The position numbers and the translations under genes were made by a program. A stretch of 64,000 nucleotides of DNA from JAWKZG01 sp041396125. Its GTDB lineage: Bacteria; Pseudomonadota; Gammaproteobacteria; Competibacterales; Competibacteraceae. The stretch covers positions 1 to 64,000 of the forward strand of contig JAWKZG010000018.1 in the NCBI GenBank assembly GCA_041396125.1, written 5' to 3'. Shown here in pieces: positions 8,964 to 19,373 of this stretch (within the stretch, counting starts at the first letter, position 1; every line of letters starts with the position of its first letter). A model generated the notes under the pieces. That model was not told where the DNA came from. It did not search any database and saw only the letters and a program-made list of their open reading frames with translations.

Positions 8964-9748
8964 GTTCGACAGGCGCTCCGATCGTGATTGAAATCACGGG
9001 CCTGAAGAACCAGTTTGGTTCGCTGGTCATTCATGAAAACCTGGATATGCAGGTGCAGCAGGGTGAGGTCGTTGCACTGGTAGGCGGTTCCGGCTCGGGT
9101 AAAACCACGCTGCTGCGCGCCATTATCATGCTGCTGCAACCCACCGCAGGTTCCATCCGACTGTTCGGGCAGGAAATCATCGGTCTCAGTCAGCGCGAAG
9201 CTGATCCCTTGAGACGGCGGTTTGGCATGATGTTCCAGCAGGGTGCTCTGTTCAGTTCACTGACCGTCAAGGAAAATATCATGGTGCCTATGCTTGAGCA
9301 CACTGATCTGCCAGCAGATCTGATGGGTGATCTGGCCGAGCTGAAAATCGCCCTGGCCGGTCTGCCGGCACATGCTATTGATAAATATCCGGGCGAACTG
9401 AGCGGCGGTATGTTAAAACGCGCGGCTCTGGCCCGCGCGCTGGCCCTGGACCCGGATTTATTATTCCTGGATGAACCTACCGCCGGGCTGGATCCGGTTG
9501 CTGCCGGTGCGCTGGATGAACTGGTATTACAACTTAAGCAATCGCTGGGATTGACCGTAATGATGGTCACGCACGATCTCGATTCACTCTGGCATACGAC
9601 TGACCGGGTAGCGTTCCTGGGTGAAAAACGGGTACTCGCCTTTGCGCCGATGCAGGAGCTGATCCAGGTTGAACATCCGTTGATCCAGGATTATTTTCAG
9701 GGCCCGCGGGCGCGGGCGGCGCAGTCTTCATGGAACCCGCAGGCTTAA
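8960..9748 (+). CDS. mlaF: MlaF-type ABC transporter ATPase
   Basis: A 262-residue ABC ATPase that powers the lipid transporter. Walker A is GGSGSGKTT, the Q-loop region reads MMFQQGALF, the signature is ELSGGMLKRAALARA (LSGGM is typical of MlaF), Walker B is LLFLDEPTAGLDP, and the switch His is in MVTHDL. It overlaps mlaE upstream and lies 4 bases before the MCE gene downstream, so the four genes 7833-11353 form one operon. Confidence 0.93.
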   Translation: MSSTGAPIVIEITGLKNQFGSLVIHENLDMQVQQGEVVALVGGSGSGKTTLLRAIIMLLQPTAGSIRLFGQEIIGLSQREADPLRRRFGMMFQQGALFSSLTVKENIMVPMLEHTDLPADLMGDLAELKIALAGLPAHAIDKYPGELSGGMLKRAALARALALDPDLLFLDEPTAGLDPVAAGALDELVLQLKQSLGLTVMMVTHDLDSLWHTTDRVAFLGEKRVLAFAPMQELIQVEHPLIQDYFQGPRARAAQSSWNPQA

Positions 9749-9752
9749 GCGC

Positions 9753-10751
9753 ATGGAATCCAAAGTCAGTTACACCCTAGTCGGCCTGTTTGTGATTGTG
9801 CTTGGCCTGGCGCTGGTCGGTGCCATACTGTGGCTCACAGTCGGTGCCCAGGATAAAGCCTTCGATACCTATGTTGTGTATGTGGAGGAATCCGTTGCAG
9901 GCTTGAGTCCCAAAGCGACGGTACGCTACCGGGGTGTCGATGTGGGGCAGGTGCGCTCCATACAGATCGATCCACAGCGGCCGGAACGGGTCGAACTGTT
10001 ACTGGATATCGAACGCGGTACACCCATCCGGCAGGATACTGTCGCTACACTGGTTGTGCAGGGGCTGACCGGTCTGGCTACGGTCGAGCTGAGCAGTGGC
10101 GACCGTCTTGCGCCCCCGCTGAGCAAACCGGAAGGGGCCCCGTATCCGGTCATTGCCAGTGCCCCGTCCCTGATCAAGCGCCTGGACGATGCATTCACTG
10201 ATGCTATGAGCAAACTGGATCGCCTGTCGGGCGACCTGGCTGTCCTTTTGCGACCAGAGAATCAGCTTGCAGTCACCGCTATTCTGGGCAATCTGAGTGC
10301 TATAACCGGGCAACTGGCCGGTGGTGGTGACAATATCGCGGCCATGCTGGACAATTTAAAGGCGTTCAGCGAGATATTGATCGAACATGGCGATGATATT
10401 GGTCAGGCCTTGCAGGCTGCGCAAGAAACTCTTACCAGCAGCGCCAAAGCGGGTGCCGGGCTTAATGATTTGCTGACCCAGATCGGTGACAGCGCCGGCG
10501 CGGTGCAGCAGATGGCCAACACGATCAGTGCGACTAGTGTCTCGCTGAATACCGCTGTGCTGGATACCCGCCGTGACCTGCAGCAGCTGACGGCACGTAC
10601 TACCCCGGAACTGAATGCTTTGTTATTGGAGTTGAGCCGCTTGACCAATACGATTCAACGCTTTGCCCAGGAACTTGATCGTAACCCGCAGATCCTGCTG
10701 TTTGGCAAACCGGGTGCCCGTCCCGGGCCGGGTGAAGGGCGCAACCGATGA
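9753..10751 (+). CDS. mlaD: MlaD-type MCE-domain substrate-binding protein
   Basis: A 332-residue protein with one N-terminal membrane helix (about 7-30) and a single MCE domain (about 40-120; VAGLSPKATVRYRGVDVG). A long alpha-helical C-terminal region follows, as in PqiB/YebT-like or longer MlaD proteins (E. coli MlaD is only ~183 residues). It would form a periplasmic ring above the permease and carry lipid. It overlaps the lipoprotein gene by 4 bases. Confidence 0.88.
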   Translation: MESKVSYTLVGLFVIVLGLALVGAILWLTVGAQDKAFDTYVVYVEESVAGLSPKATVRYRGVDVGQVRSIQIDPQRPERVELLLDIERGTPIRQDTVATLVVQGLTGLATVELSSGDRLAPPLSKPEGAPYPVIASAPSLIKRLDDAFTDAMSKLDRLSGDLAVLLRPENQLAVTAILGNLSAITGQLAGGGDNIAAMLDNLKAFSEILIEHGDDIGQALQAAQETLTSSAKAGAGLNDLLTQIGDSAGAVQQMANTISATSVSLNTAVLDTRRDLQQLTARTTPELNALLLELSRLTNTIQRFAQELDRNPQILLFGKPGARPGPGEGRNR

Positions 10752-11353
10752 GCCGCTGTTTTACTGTACTGGGAATGGGTCTGCTGCTGCTTGCAATAGC
10801 CGCTTGCGGTGTTATCCCGAAACCGGTGGAACAGCAGATTTATGTGTTGCAGGCGCAAGCCGTGCCGCCGCAGGCGGACAGTCCCGGCAATCGCGTACTT
10901 ATGATCGCCCAGGTGCGTGCCGAAGCTGGCTACGACACCCGCCAGATAGCGTATTCCGATGTGCCTTTTACGCTTAACTATTACAGCCGCAGCGAGTGGG
11001 CCGACGAACCGGCCCGATTGATTACGCCGTTGCTGGCGACAGTCATTGCGCAAACCTCTGCCTATCGCGCTGTACTGACCCAGCCGACACCGGTACTGGC
11101 AGATCGGCGGCTGGATGTGGAGTTATTGCGTTTGCAGCAGGATTTCCTGGCGCAACCCAGTCAGTTGCATCTCAGTTTACGCGCCAGTCTAAGCGATGCC
11201 GGCAGCAATAGTCTGATTGCCAGCCGGTTGTTCGAGATACGCGAGCCGGCCCCCTCGGAAGATGCCTACGGTGGTGTTCAGGCTGCCAATCAGGCCTTGT
11301 CCAAGGTGCTGGGCGAACTGGCAGCCTGGCTGTTGGCGCAGGAACGTCCATAA
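10748..11353 (+). CDS. PqiC/ABC-auxiliary outer-membrane lipoprotein
   Basis: This 201-residue lipoprotein has a signal peptide with a lipobox (LLLLAIAAC), then an ABC-type transport auxiliary domain (YDTRQIAYSDVPFTLNYYSRSEWADEPA region). This is the PqiC-like fold that caps MCE tunnels at the outer membrane. It occupies the position usually held by MlaC, which is absent, so the system combines Mla-like core subunits with a PqiC-type cap. It is the last gene of the operon. Confidence 0.85.
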   Translation: MSRCFTVLGMGLLLLAIAACGVIPKPVEQQIYVLQAQAVPPQADSPGNRVLMIAQVRAEAGYDTRQIAYSDVPFTLNYYSRSEWADEPARLITPLLATVIAQTSAYRAVLTQPTPVLADRRLDVELLRLQQDFLAQPSQLHLSLRASLSDAGSNSLIASRLFEIREPAPSEDAYGGVQAANQALSKVLGELAAWLLAQERP

Positions 11354-11402
11354 CCCGTTCGCTGTGCTGGACTCTGTGTAAAAGTGCGCGGCCTGCAAGG
11401 CG

Positions 11403-11429
11403 CGGCCTGCAAGGCCAGGCCGGTATTTT
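11403..11429. terminator. Possible terminator between convergent genes
   Basis: A short GC-rich stem (CGGCCT / AGGCCG, 8-base loop) is followed by GTATTTTT, just downstream of the lipoprotein gene. A 14-base unit (GCGCGGCCTGCAAG-like) occurs twice immediately before. It would stop the rightward operon before the convergent acyl carrier protein gene. Confidence 0.45.
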
Positions 11430-11447
11430 TGAAACAGCCCCTTTCGT

Positions 11448-11684
11448 CTATTGGCTAAGATAGCGGATACAGCCATTCAGGGTGCCGAGCTGATAATAAT
11501 CCTCTTCGGGAATACTGCGCTGCAGTGCTTTGCCCAGTGCCGATACGAAATTCACAAAATCCATGGAATCGATCTCGAACTGATCATGGAAGGTAACATC
11601 CGCTTCGATGGTCTCGACATCGGCTTCCGGCGCGATGGCACGCAAGGATTCCAACACCGCTGTTTTGATATCACTTTCTGTCAT
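11448..11684 (-). CDS. Acyl carrier protein
   Basis: A 78-residue acyl carrier protein. The phosphopantetheine-attachment serine is in FEIDSMDFVNF (about S40), and the rest is acidic and helical as expected. It lies 21 bases after an acyl-CoA synthetase gene on the same strand, so the synthetase may load acyl groups onto it or the pair may serve a dedicated acylation pathway. It is not the housekeeping AcpP context (no fab genes nearby). Its start has no close competitor. Confidence 0.85.
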   Translation of the reverse strand: MTESDIKTAVLESLRAIAPEADVETIEADVTFHDQFEIDSMDFVNFVSALGKALQRSIPEEDYYQLGTLNGCIRYLSQ

Positions 11685-11705
11685 TGTTCAGGCCTCGCAA
11701 AAAAA

Positions 11706-13517
11706 TCATTTTGGAGCATTGTCAGAATCCGGTTCCGATGTTTCAAGTGTCGACAGATCACCTTCCGGCAAACCCAGTTCGCGGGCTTTAAGCAGGCGGC
11801 GCAGGATTTTACCGGAGCGGGTTTTCGGTAACGGGCCGGAAAATTCGATGCTGCGCGGGGCCACTGCAGGCCCGAGTCGCTTGCGGGCGAAGCCGAGCAG
11901 CTCCCGACGCAGACTGTCCGTAGCCGCATAACCCGCTTTGAGGGTGACGAACGCCAGCACGAGTTCGCCCGCAACGGCATCCGGTTTGCCGATCACGGCC
12001 GCCTCGGCAACAGCCGGATGCGCCAGCAGGGTGCTTTCGACCTCGAAGGGGCCAATCAAATGACCGGCCGATTTGATCACATCATCAGCACGTCCGACAA
12101 ACCAGTAATAACCGTCTGCATCACGCCGGGCCAGATCGCCGCTCAGGTACCAGCCGTGGGCGAAGCATTGCTGGTATCGTGCCGGTTCATTGAGATAGGC
12201 GCGAAACATCGAAGGCCAGCCGGTGCGTAAGGCCAGTTCGCCCTGCGCTTCAGTGGTGTCAAGAATATCTACCGAGCCGTCTTCCTGACGTTGCACAAGC
12301 GCGACCTCAATACCCGGCAGGGGTTTGCCCATTGCACCCGGTTTGATGGCCAGGGCAGGGAAATTGGCAATCATGATACTGCCGGTTTCGGTTTGCCACC
12401 AGGTATCGTGAAACGGGGTGCCAAAGGTCGTGCGGCCCCAGTTTACCGCGTCTGGATTGAGCGGTTCGCCAACGCTGGCGGTCAGCCGTAACTGGCTGAA
12501 ATCAAACTGAGCGGCAGTTTGCGCACCGTGGCTCATTAACATCCGGATCGCCGTCGGTGCGGTATACCAGACTGTCACCCGCTGTTCCTGCAGAATGCGG
12601 TACCAGCGCTCGGGATGGAATTCCTGCGCATCGCAGATAAGCGTGGCACCCACCGCCAGCGGGGCAATAATGCCGTAGGACGTGCCGGTCACCCAACCAG
12701 GGTCGGCGGTGCACCAGTACACATCACCCGGACGCAGATCGAGCACCCATCTGGCGCTCATATAGTGCGCTACAACGGCCTCATGTACATGCACGGCTCC
12801 TTTGGGTTGACCGGTTGTGCCGCTGGTGAAATGCAGCAGTGCGGGCTGCTCAGTCGTGGTCGGCGGAATAACGAAGTGCTCGGCGGCGGCCGTCAGCAGG
12901 TGCTGCAGATTGTAATTCGTGTCGTCAGCATTAGGTGAATCAGGTGCATCGACCAGTAAAACCGCTTTGAGGGTGGGCAAACTGGCCCGGATCGGGGCGA
13001 TTTTTTTGCGATAAAGGGCTGTCGTGGTCAGCAAAACCGTCGCCTTGCCTGCCACCATCCGGGTGCGGATCGGCTCTGGCCCGAAAGCGGCGTACAGCGG
13101 ACAGAATACGCCGCCGGCTTTCAAGGTGCCCAGTGCCGCGATATAGAGTTCCGGGACTCGTCCGGTCAAGCTGAAAACAGTAGGGTTCGGCCCCAAGTCC
13201 AGATCCTGCAAGACATTGGCAAAGCGGTTACTCAGCGCACTGAGCTGCGCATAACTGTAATCGCGGGTTTGACCGTCCGGGCCCAGCCAGCGCAGCGCCA
13301 GCTGCTCGCGCAGAGGACCTGCAGCGTGGCGATCGACTATCAAGTGGGCGATATTCAGATGGTATGGTGCCTCGGTATCTGCTCCCTGCAGGAGCATCTG
13401 CTGCGCCTGGGACCACTTGAACTGTACATATGTGGTTGTATAGTCGGACAGATTCGGGGCGTTATCCCACCGGCTTGCGCATGCCGGCAACGGGCGTTCA
13501 TGCGGGGCAGGGGACAT
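11706..13517 (-). CDS. AMP-forming acyl-CoA (acetyl-CoA-like) synthetase
   Basis: A 603-residue adenylate-forming enzyme that activates a carboxylic acid with ATP and CoA. Motif A3 is LHFTSGTTGQPKGAVH, A5 is WWQTETG, A8 is GYYWFVGRADDVIKSAGHLIGPFEVES, and A10 is LPKTRSGKILRR, whose lysine is the classical Pat acetylation target. Overall it resembles acetyl-CoA synthetase but is shorter than E. coli Acs (652). The start has a strong Shine-Dalgarno (GGAGGAAT). It sits between a Pat-like acetyltransferase and an acyl carrier protein gene. Confidence 0.87.
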   Translation of the reverse strand: MSPAPHERPLPACASRWDNAPNLSDYTTTYVQFKWSQAQQMLLQGADTEAPYHLNIAHLIVDRHAAGPLREQLALRWLGPDGQTRDYSYAQLSALSNRFANVLQDLDLGPNPTVFSLTGRVPELYIAALGTLKAGGVFCPLYAAFGPEPIRTRMVAGKATVLLTTTALYRKKIAPIRASLPTLKAVLLVDAPDSPNADDTNYNLQHLLTAAAEHFVIPPTTTEQPALLHFTSGTTGQPKGAVHVHEAVVAHYMSARWVLDLRPGDVYWCTADPGWVTGTSYGIIAPLAVGATLICDAQEFHPERWYRILQEQRVTVWYTAPTAIRMLMSHGAQTAAQFDFSQLRLTASVGEPLNPDAVNWGRTTFGTPFHDTWWQTETGSIMIANFPALAIKPGAMGKPLPGIEVALVQRQEDGSVDILDTTEAQGELALRTGWPSMFRAYLNEPARYQQCFAHGWYLSGDLARRDADGYYWFVGRADDVIKSAGHLIGPFEVESTLLAHPAVAEAAVIGKPDAVAGELVLAFVTLKAGYAATDSLRRELLGFARKRLGPAVAPRSIEFSGPLPKTRSGKILRRLLKARELGLPEGDLSTLETSEPDSDNAPK

Positions 13518-13530
13518 ACTGTATTCCTCC

Positions 13531-13557
13531 AGTTTTGGCAGTTTTGGCAGTTTTGGC
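13531..13557. repeat. Nine-base tandem repeat in the synthetase leader
   Basis: Three perfect copies of AGTTTTGGC lie immediately upstream of the ribosome binding site of the minus-strand synthetase gene. Copy-number change would lengthen or shorten the leader by 9 bases without touching the coding frame. Confidence 0.8.
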
Positions 13558-13594
13558 AGTATTTGCTCAGTAGGTGAGTATCTGTGAGCCGGTT

Positions 13595-16281
13595 TCAGGC
13601 GGGGGCAGAGGATTGCAGATCCAGCCGTACCACCCTGACGCCGGGGTCATCCGCCGATTGTTCCTGCACAAAACCCAGATGCTGACATAATCCCAGCATG
13701 TCATTATTGTCTGCCAGTACCGAACCGTACAGCTGTCCAATGCCCTGCTGGCGGGCGTAGCGGATCAAGCGTTTCATCAGCAGCATGCCCAGACCCATGC
13801 CGGCAATCCAGTGACCGACGATAATGGCAAACTCAGCCTGCTGGCGGTCAGGGTCGGCCGTCAGGCGCACAACAGCATGGAGTTCGCCGGAGCCGCCCTG
13901 ATCTGTCAGTACCAGGGCCATGTCCCGGTCATAATCGATCTGGGTCAGACGGGCGGCCAGATTGTGCTGCAGTACTTTCATGGGATGATGAAAACGCAGC
14001 CGGATTTCGTTCGGATTCAGCCGTTCGAAACCTCGTATCAGCGCGGGTTCGTCTTCGGCACGAATCGGTCGTAGCTGCAAATGCCGACCATCGGGCAGGT
14101 TGAGCGTTTCTTCCAGCTCTTTGGGATAGGGCTTAATCGCCAGTTTGCTGACACCGGTTGCAGTGCTGATCCGGATACGGGCATCCAGCGCCAGTACGCC
14201 TTTGCTGGAAGCCAGTAAGGGATTGATATCGAGTTCGGCGATAGCGGGTTGCTCGCTGATCAGTTGTGACAGTTTTACCAGGGTCAGCGCAATGGCTTCC
14301 CGATCTGCCGGTGCCTGGGCGCGATACCCGTCCAGCAGGCGCGAGACCTGCGTGCGGCTGATCAAGGCTTGCGCCAGTTTCATATTCAGTGGCGGCAGTT
14401 CCAGGGCTTTATCATTAATAATTTCGACAGCTGTGCCGCCGTTACCGAACAGGAGTACCGGTCCGAACAACGGGTCGTTGATAACGCCGAGAATCAACTC
14501 GTAAGCCTGCGGCCAGCGCGTCATCGGCTGCACATTGAAACCTTCGATGCGGGCTTCCGGGCGTTGTGCGCGCACACTGGCCAGCATGCCCAGCGCTGTC
14601 AGTCGGGCCTGATTGGGGTCCTGTAAATTGAGCGCAACCGCACCGATATCCGATTTGTGCGTGATATCCGGCGAGGCGATTTTCAGTGCTATCGGGACGC
14701 CGAATTCCGCTGCCAGGCGGGCCACTTCATCCGCATCGACTGCAAACCGGGTTGATACCGTCGGGATGTCGTAAGCGTTGAATACGGCATGTATTTCGCG
14801 TTCACTGAGCCATTGCGCCGCCCCTCCGCCAGTGCACTGTCGATAATAGTTGTAGCGGCCTGGGTATCGCAGCTGAACTGCTCGGGCAGCGAAGGCGGGG
14901 TTTCCATCAGCAGGCTTTGGTTGCGCCAGTAGCGCACCAGTTGCATGAATGCATGTACCGCTTCATCCGGGCTGGCATAGCTGGGAATGTGGTGGTGCGC
15001 GAACAAGGTCCGGCTTTCAGCTACTGACAATCCACCAACCCAGCTGGTCAGAATAGGTACCCGGCTGGTTTTAACCGTGTCGATAAGAGCCTGTGCGGTC
15101 TCGAAGCTGGAGGCGGTAGCTACCGGACAATACAGTGCCAGGATGGCGTCGATATTGCGATCCTGCTGCAGAATTCGCAGGGTGTCAGCGTAGCGTGCCG
15201 GTGAGGCATCACCGATAATATCTACCGGATTACCGTGCGACCAGGTCGGAGGTAATATCTGATTGAGTTGCTTCAGCGTCTGATCCGAAAACTGGGCCAA
15301 CTGGCCGCCAGCCTCGGCCAATGCATCTGCTGCCAATACTCCGATGCCGCCGCCATTGGTGATAATCGCTAACCGATTGCCCGCCGGGGTGCGGGATTGG
15401 GTCAGGGTTGTCACCATATCGAACAGTTCCGGTATCGAGTACACCCGTAACAGACCGGCGCGTTCGAAGGCGGCATGGTAAACATCATCCCGTCCGGCCA
15501 GTGCGCCGGTATGTGATGTGGCTGCTTTGCGACCAGTTTCAAAGCGACCTGCCTTGAGCACAATGACGGGTTTGAGGCGGGCGGCATTGCGGGCTGCCGA
15601 CATGACCTTGCGGGCGTGGGTGATCGATTCGACGTACAGCAATTTCGCGTGAACCTGTGGGTCGTCGGCAAAATAGTTCAGGGTGTCGCCGAAATCCACA
15701 TCAGCCATGCCGCCCAGGGAAACCAGATGAGAAAAGCCGATTTCCTGTTCGGCAGCCCAGTCGATCATGGTAGTAAGGATCGCCCCTGATTGTGACAATA
15801 CCGCGATATTGCCCGGTCTTGGCTGCAGATGAGCGAAACTGGCGTTAAGACCGATTCCAGGCATGATCAGACCCAGACAGTTGGGGCCAAGCAGGCGAAA
15901 ATCATACGGTTTGGCCGCATCCAGCATGGCCTGTTGCAGCTTGGTGCCACTGCGCCCGCTGGTTTCGGCGAATCCGGCACTGATAACCACCGCAGCACGG
16001 GTGCCGCGTTTGGCCAGCTGGGAGATCAAGGTCGGCACGGTTTTAGGCGGCGTGACGATCAGGGCCAGTTCCGGTGCTGTAGGAAGGCTTTCAATATCAC
16101 GATAGCAGGGCAGATCGAGAACCTGGTCATATTTGGGATTTACCGCAAAAATATCACCCTCAAACGCACCAGCGCGCAAATTGCGGGCGATCAGACTGCC
16201 CAGAGAGCCTGACCGTTGGCTTGCTCCGATCAAGGCAACCGAGTCTGGATGAAAAAGCGAAGAGAGATTGCGTATCGTCAT
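13595..16281 (-). pseudogene. Pat-like protein lysine acetyltransferase (NDP-forming acyl-CoA synthetase + GNAT), frameshifted
   Basis: Two overlapping frames (16281 to about 14820, then to 13595) form one ~895-residue protein. The order is CoA-binding domain (SVALIGASQRSGSLG), succinyl-CoA-ligase-like domains (LLGPNCLGL, SHTGALAGRDDVYHA), an ATP-grasp domain (VPIALKIASPDITHKSD) and a C-terminal GNAT domain (WIAGMGLGMLLMKRLI). This is the layout of E. coli Pat/PatZ, which acetylates and inactivates Acs. The frame changes in a G-run near 14820 (GGAGGGGCGG on the coding strand), which looks like a one-base error. The Acs-like target follows 78 bases downstream. Confidence 0.88.
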
Positions 16282-16907
16282 GAGCTGAGTGGGCTACCTG
16301 AAGCGTGGATACCTGATCAATAGCTTACCATCCTGTCAAGGCAATACCAGTTAACGCAATGTACATGAGTAACCGGATGATCGTGCTGCCCGATATGGAC
16401 ATTACCCCTGCCGGAGTCACAAAGGTGTCAAATTCAGATAAAACGTGACAAATATCGTCAATTTAATGGCATTTTTGTTACGGATTGTTAGGGGAATGTA
16501 ATTTTTGGCGCTCACGTTGCTATTTTCTGTTGAAACTGGCGCTGGAGTTAAAAAACAACGCTGTTGTGCAGTGATATGCATATCTGGTCACAGCATATTT
16601 GCGTTTTGCTCACCGCATCCGCTTTGAACTGTATTTCACGTCTATGTTGTACGTTATTTGTTGGTAATCATGTAACAAAATGATTTTTATAATTTTTTAA
16701 GTATTTATCAGGCAAATCCTTTTACTCGTTTGGCGGTTGTCTATTCAATGGCACATTAGTTGCAATTTTTCAAATTGACCAGCAGCGTTTGTTACAAGCA
16801 GTCATCGCTTCGACGGAGCTGGCAGCCGATGGTATACGGCTTGACAAAAAGCCTGACTATCCACTGATAGAAGCCATTGATAGAAGAAAGAACTACGGGG
16901 TTTATGT
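16282..16907. other. Long AT-rich divergent promoter region
   Basis: About 625 bases between divergent genes with no supported ORF. It contains a 12-base perfect palindrome (GATATGCATATC, 16573-16584) and T-rich stretches suitable for promoters. No RNA gene or repeat family was recognised. Confidence 0.4.
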
Positions 16908-18133
16908 ATGATTCAAACAGAACAACTAGCTGAACTTCAAAAAAGCAACATATCAGAGCGCAAATTTTGCCATTTCTGGTAGCGGTTTTAGTCGTTTTGA
17001 TGGGCGCTTTTTTATTCACCTTTTATAAAGATCAGCAACAGCAAAGGCTGAATCTGCGACAGGCTACGGATCAAACGATCCAGGACCTGGTGGCATCGGA
17101 AATACGCCACGATATTTCCAAGTTAAGCGCGGCGCTGGAAGTCGTCATCCGTGATCCCATCCTGGCAGAAGCCTTCCAGCGTCAGGATATCGATACCATT
17201 CTGGCACGTGCGCAGCCCTTGTTTGATCGCTTAAAGGCGCAGCATGACGTTACCCACTTTTATTTCCACAAACCTGATCATGTGAATCTGGTACGTGTTC
17301 ACAAGTCACAGAAAGGCGACTTGATCAACCGCGACACGATCAAATCCGCCGATTCCACCGGCAAACCCTCGGTGGGTCTGGAGCAGGGACCGACCGGCAA
17401 TCCGGTGTTGCGTTACGTGTATCCGTGGCGCAGCGATTTCCCGACTCGCAGCGACAGCGCCTACTTCGTTGAGCCGTGGCGCGGTGAGCTGATTGGTTTC
17501 GTGGAGCTGGGCATTGAATTTACCGATATTGCCAATCGGGTCAGTGAACTGGCGGGCATGGATCTGATCGTCTCGGTGGATAAGCAATTTCTTGATAAAA
17601 CCCGTTGGGAAAAGCGTAACCAGCGTATTGGTAAACAATCCGACTGGGATGAGTTCCCGGATACCGTTGTCATGGATAAAACCATGGAGACGATTCCTGC
17701 CCCGGTGGCCGCAGCCATTGCGCAGTCAACACAGTCCGTTGACGACACCATGACTTACGAAAATGACGGTAAAACTTACCAGGTTGTGTTCTCGCCACTG
17801 GCTGACATGAATGGCCGGGTGGTCGGTAATATCGTGGCTTTGAACGATATCACCCAATTGCTGGCAGTCTCAAACCAGTCAATGAAAACCACCCTGGCTA
17901 TCTGTCTAGCGGTCGCTGCAGCTCTGGTCCTGTTTTTCTATGTCCTGTTGGGCCGGATCGAGAAGAGCCTGAACAGTCGCACCAATATGTTGCTTAACAC
18001 TTATAACCAGTTGCACGAGACCAATACTTCGCTGCGTGAATCAGAGCAGCGTGAGCGTCAGAAAGCAGCCCAACTGGAGCAATCTCTGCAAAAGCTGCAA
18101 GAGCAACGCATGCAACTGCATGGCGCAGCCTGA
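16908..18133 (+). CDS. Cache-domain membrane signalling protein (N-terminus frameshifted)
   Basis: A protein of about 408 residues: a short cytoplasmic N-terminus, a membrane helix (LVAVLVVLMGAFLFTFY), a periplasmic double-Cache-like domain (LARAQPLFDRLKAQHDVTHFYFH, SVGLEQGPTGNPVLRYVYPW), a second helix (about 310-330 of the longer frame) and a coiled coil ending in Q-rich repeats. No kinase, MCP or GGDEF output is fused. The natural start is probably ATG 16908 (MIQTEQLAELQ), which reaches the main frame only if one A is added to the AAATTTT run near 16962; the undisturbed frame starts only at TTG 16967. Probably the sensor part of the next two genes. Confidence 0.7.
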
Positions 18134-18171
18134 TACAGCTTCAATCCAACCCGTTTAACATAAAAACAAAA

Positions 18172-18211
18172 GCAGGACGGTTATTGTTACTTACTACAGT
18201 AGCCGTCCTGC
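18172..18211. terminator. Hairpin between Cache and response-regulator genes
   Basis: A perfect 9-bp inverted repeat (GCAGGACGG / CCGTCCTGC) with a 22-base loop lies 38 bases after the Cache gene stop. The A-rich flank on its left would make a U-run only on the minus strand. It may be an attenuator or a processing hairpin. Confidence 0.4.
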
Positions 18212-18391
18212 CTACCCAGACTTTATTTGGAGACAGGAGGGGTAAGATCTGATGCTGCCGCTAAGCTGGCTTAAATGACTACCAAGATATCGGTAGCAAG
18301 ATTTTGTAAAGATGGCTCGTTTTGCTGTAGTGGCCAACAGACTTACCACTTGGCCTGATCACAGCAACTGCCAGGATCCAAGGGATAACAA

Positions 18392-19341
18392 ATGTCAACA
18401 ATGGCTATGACTACTAATATTCTTTTCGTAGATGATGAAACCTTTGTACTCCGCTCAATGAAGCGGTTATTCGGTTCCATGTACAATGTGTTTACTGCTG
18501 CCAGTGGGCAGGAAGCGATTGATGTCGTTGCAAATAATGACATTCAAGTCGTTGTCTGTGATCAGCGCATGCCAGGTATGATCGGTGTGGAAGCGCTGCG
18601 GCAGATCAAGGAAATCTCGCCACATACGATGCGGATACTCCCTGACCGGTTACTCCGATCTGGATGCGGTCATCCGCTCGGTGAATGATGGTGAAATTTT
18701 TCGCTATGTTACCAAGCCCTGGAACAATGACGTTTTAAAAAGACACCGTCAGCAGTGCGGCGCGCATCGCCCAGGAAACAGCCGATACGATCCAGGTAAT
18801 ACCGGCAGAGCAGGTGGCGACAGCCAGCGGAACAATGCCACTGGATCTGTTGATTATTGACAGCGATGCCAGCGCCGTTAAAACAATCAAACAACTTTAT
18901 CAGTCCAACGGCAAAGTATTTTCAGCCAGTTCAACAGAGCAGGCACTGTCCATACTCGAAAAAGAGGACAATATTGGCGTTCTCGTATCCGATATTAAAA
19001 CAGTTGACGATGATGTCAGCGGTTTAATCAGCGCCCTCAAACTACATTACCCCTATATCGTCACTATTGTTTACAGCCAGCTATCAGATGTTGAAATTCT
19101 TGGCCGCCTGATTAACCAGGGCCAAATCTATCGCTTCCTGCTGAAACCAATTCGACCCGAGCTGTTTAATCGAACCTTGCACGGTGCCAAAGAACGGTAT
19201 TACGAGCTGCGCAGTAAACCAGGTATGGTCAAACGCTATCAGGTTGATGCCAAGGACGATAACAGCCTTATCCATCAGCGTGTCCGGGGTGTCGGGCAGC
19301 GGCTGGCGGCCAGGCTCAAATCATTTTTTGGTTTTCGCTGA
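18392..19341 (+). pseudogene. Dual-receiver response regulator, two frame changes
   Basis: Three overlapping frames reconstruct one ~315-residue protein with two receiver domains and no DNA-binding or enzymatic output. The first has ILFVDDET, the phosphorylation Asp in VVVCDQRMPG, and FRYVTKPWNN. The second has LLIIDSDAS, LVSDIKT and YRFLLKPIRPE. Frame changes are explained by an extra C near 18645 (CTCCCTGACC) and an extra A near 18735 (TTTTAAAAAGAC). It is followed 32 bases later by a histidine kinase, its likely partner. Confidence 0.78.
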
Positions 19342-19373
19342 AATAGCGATATCACATCAAGGGAGTCATTTCG

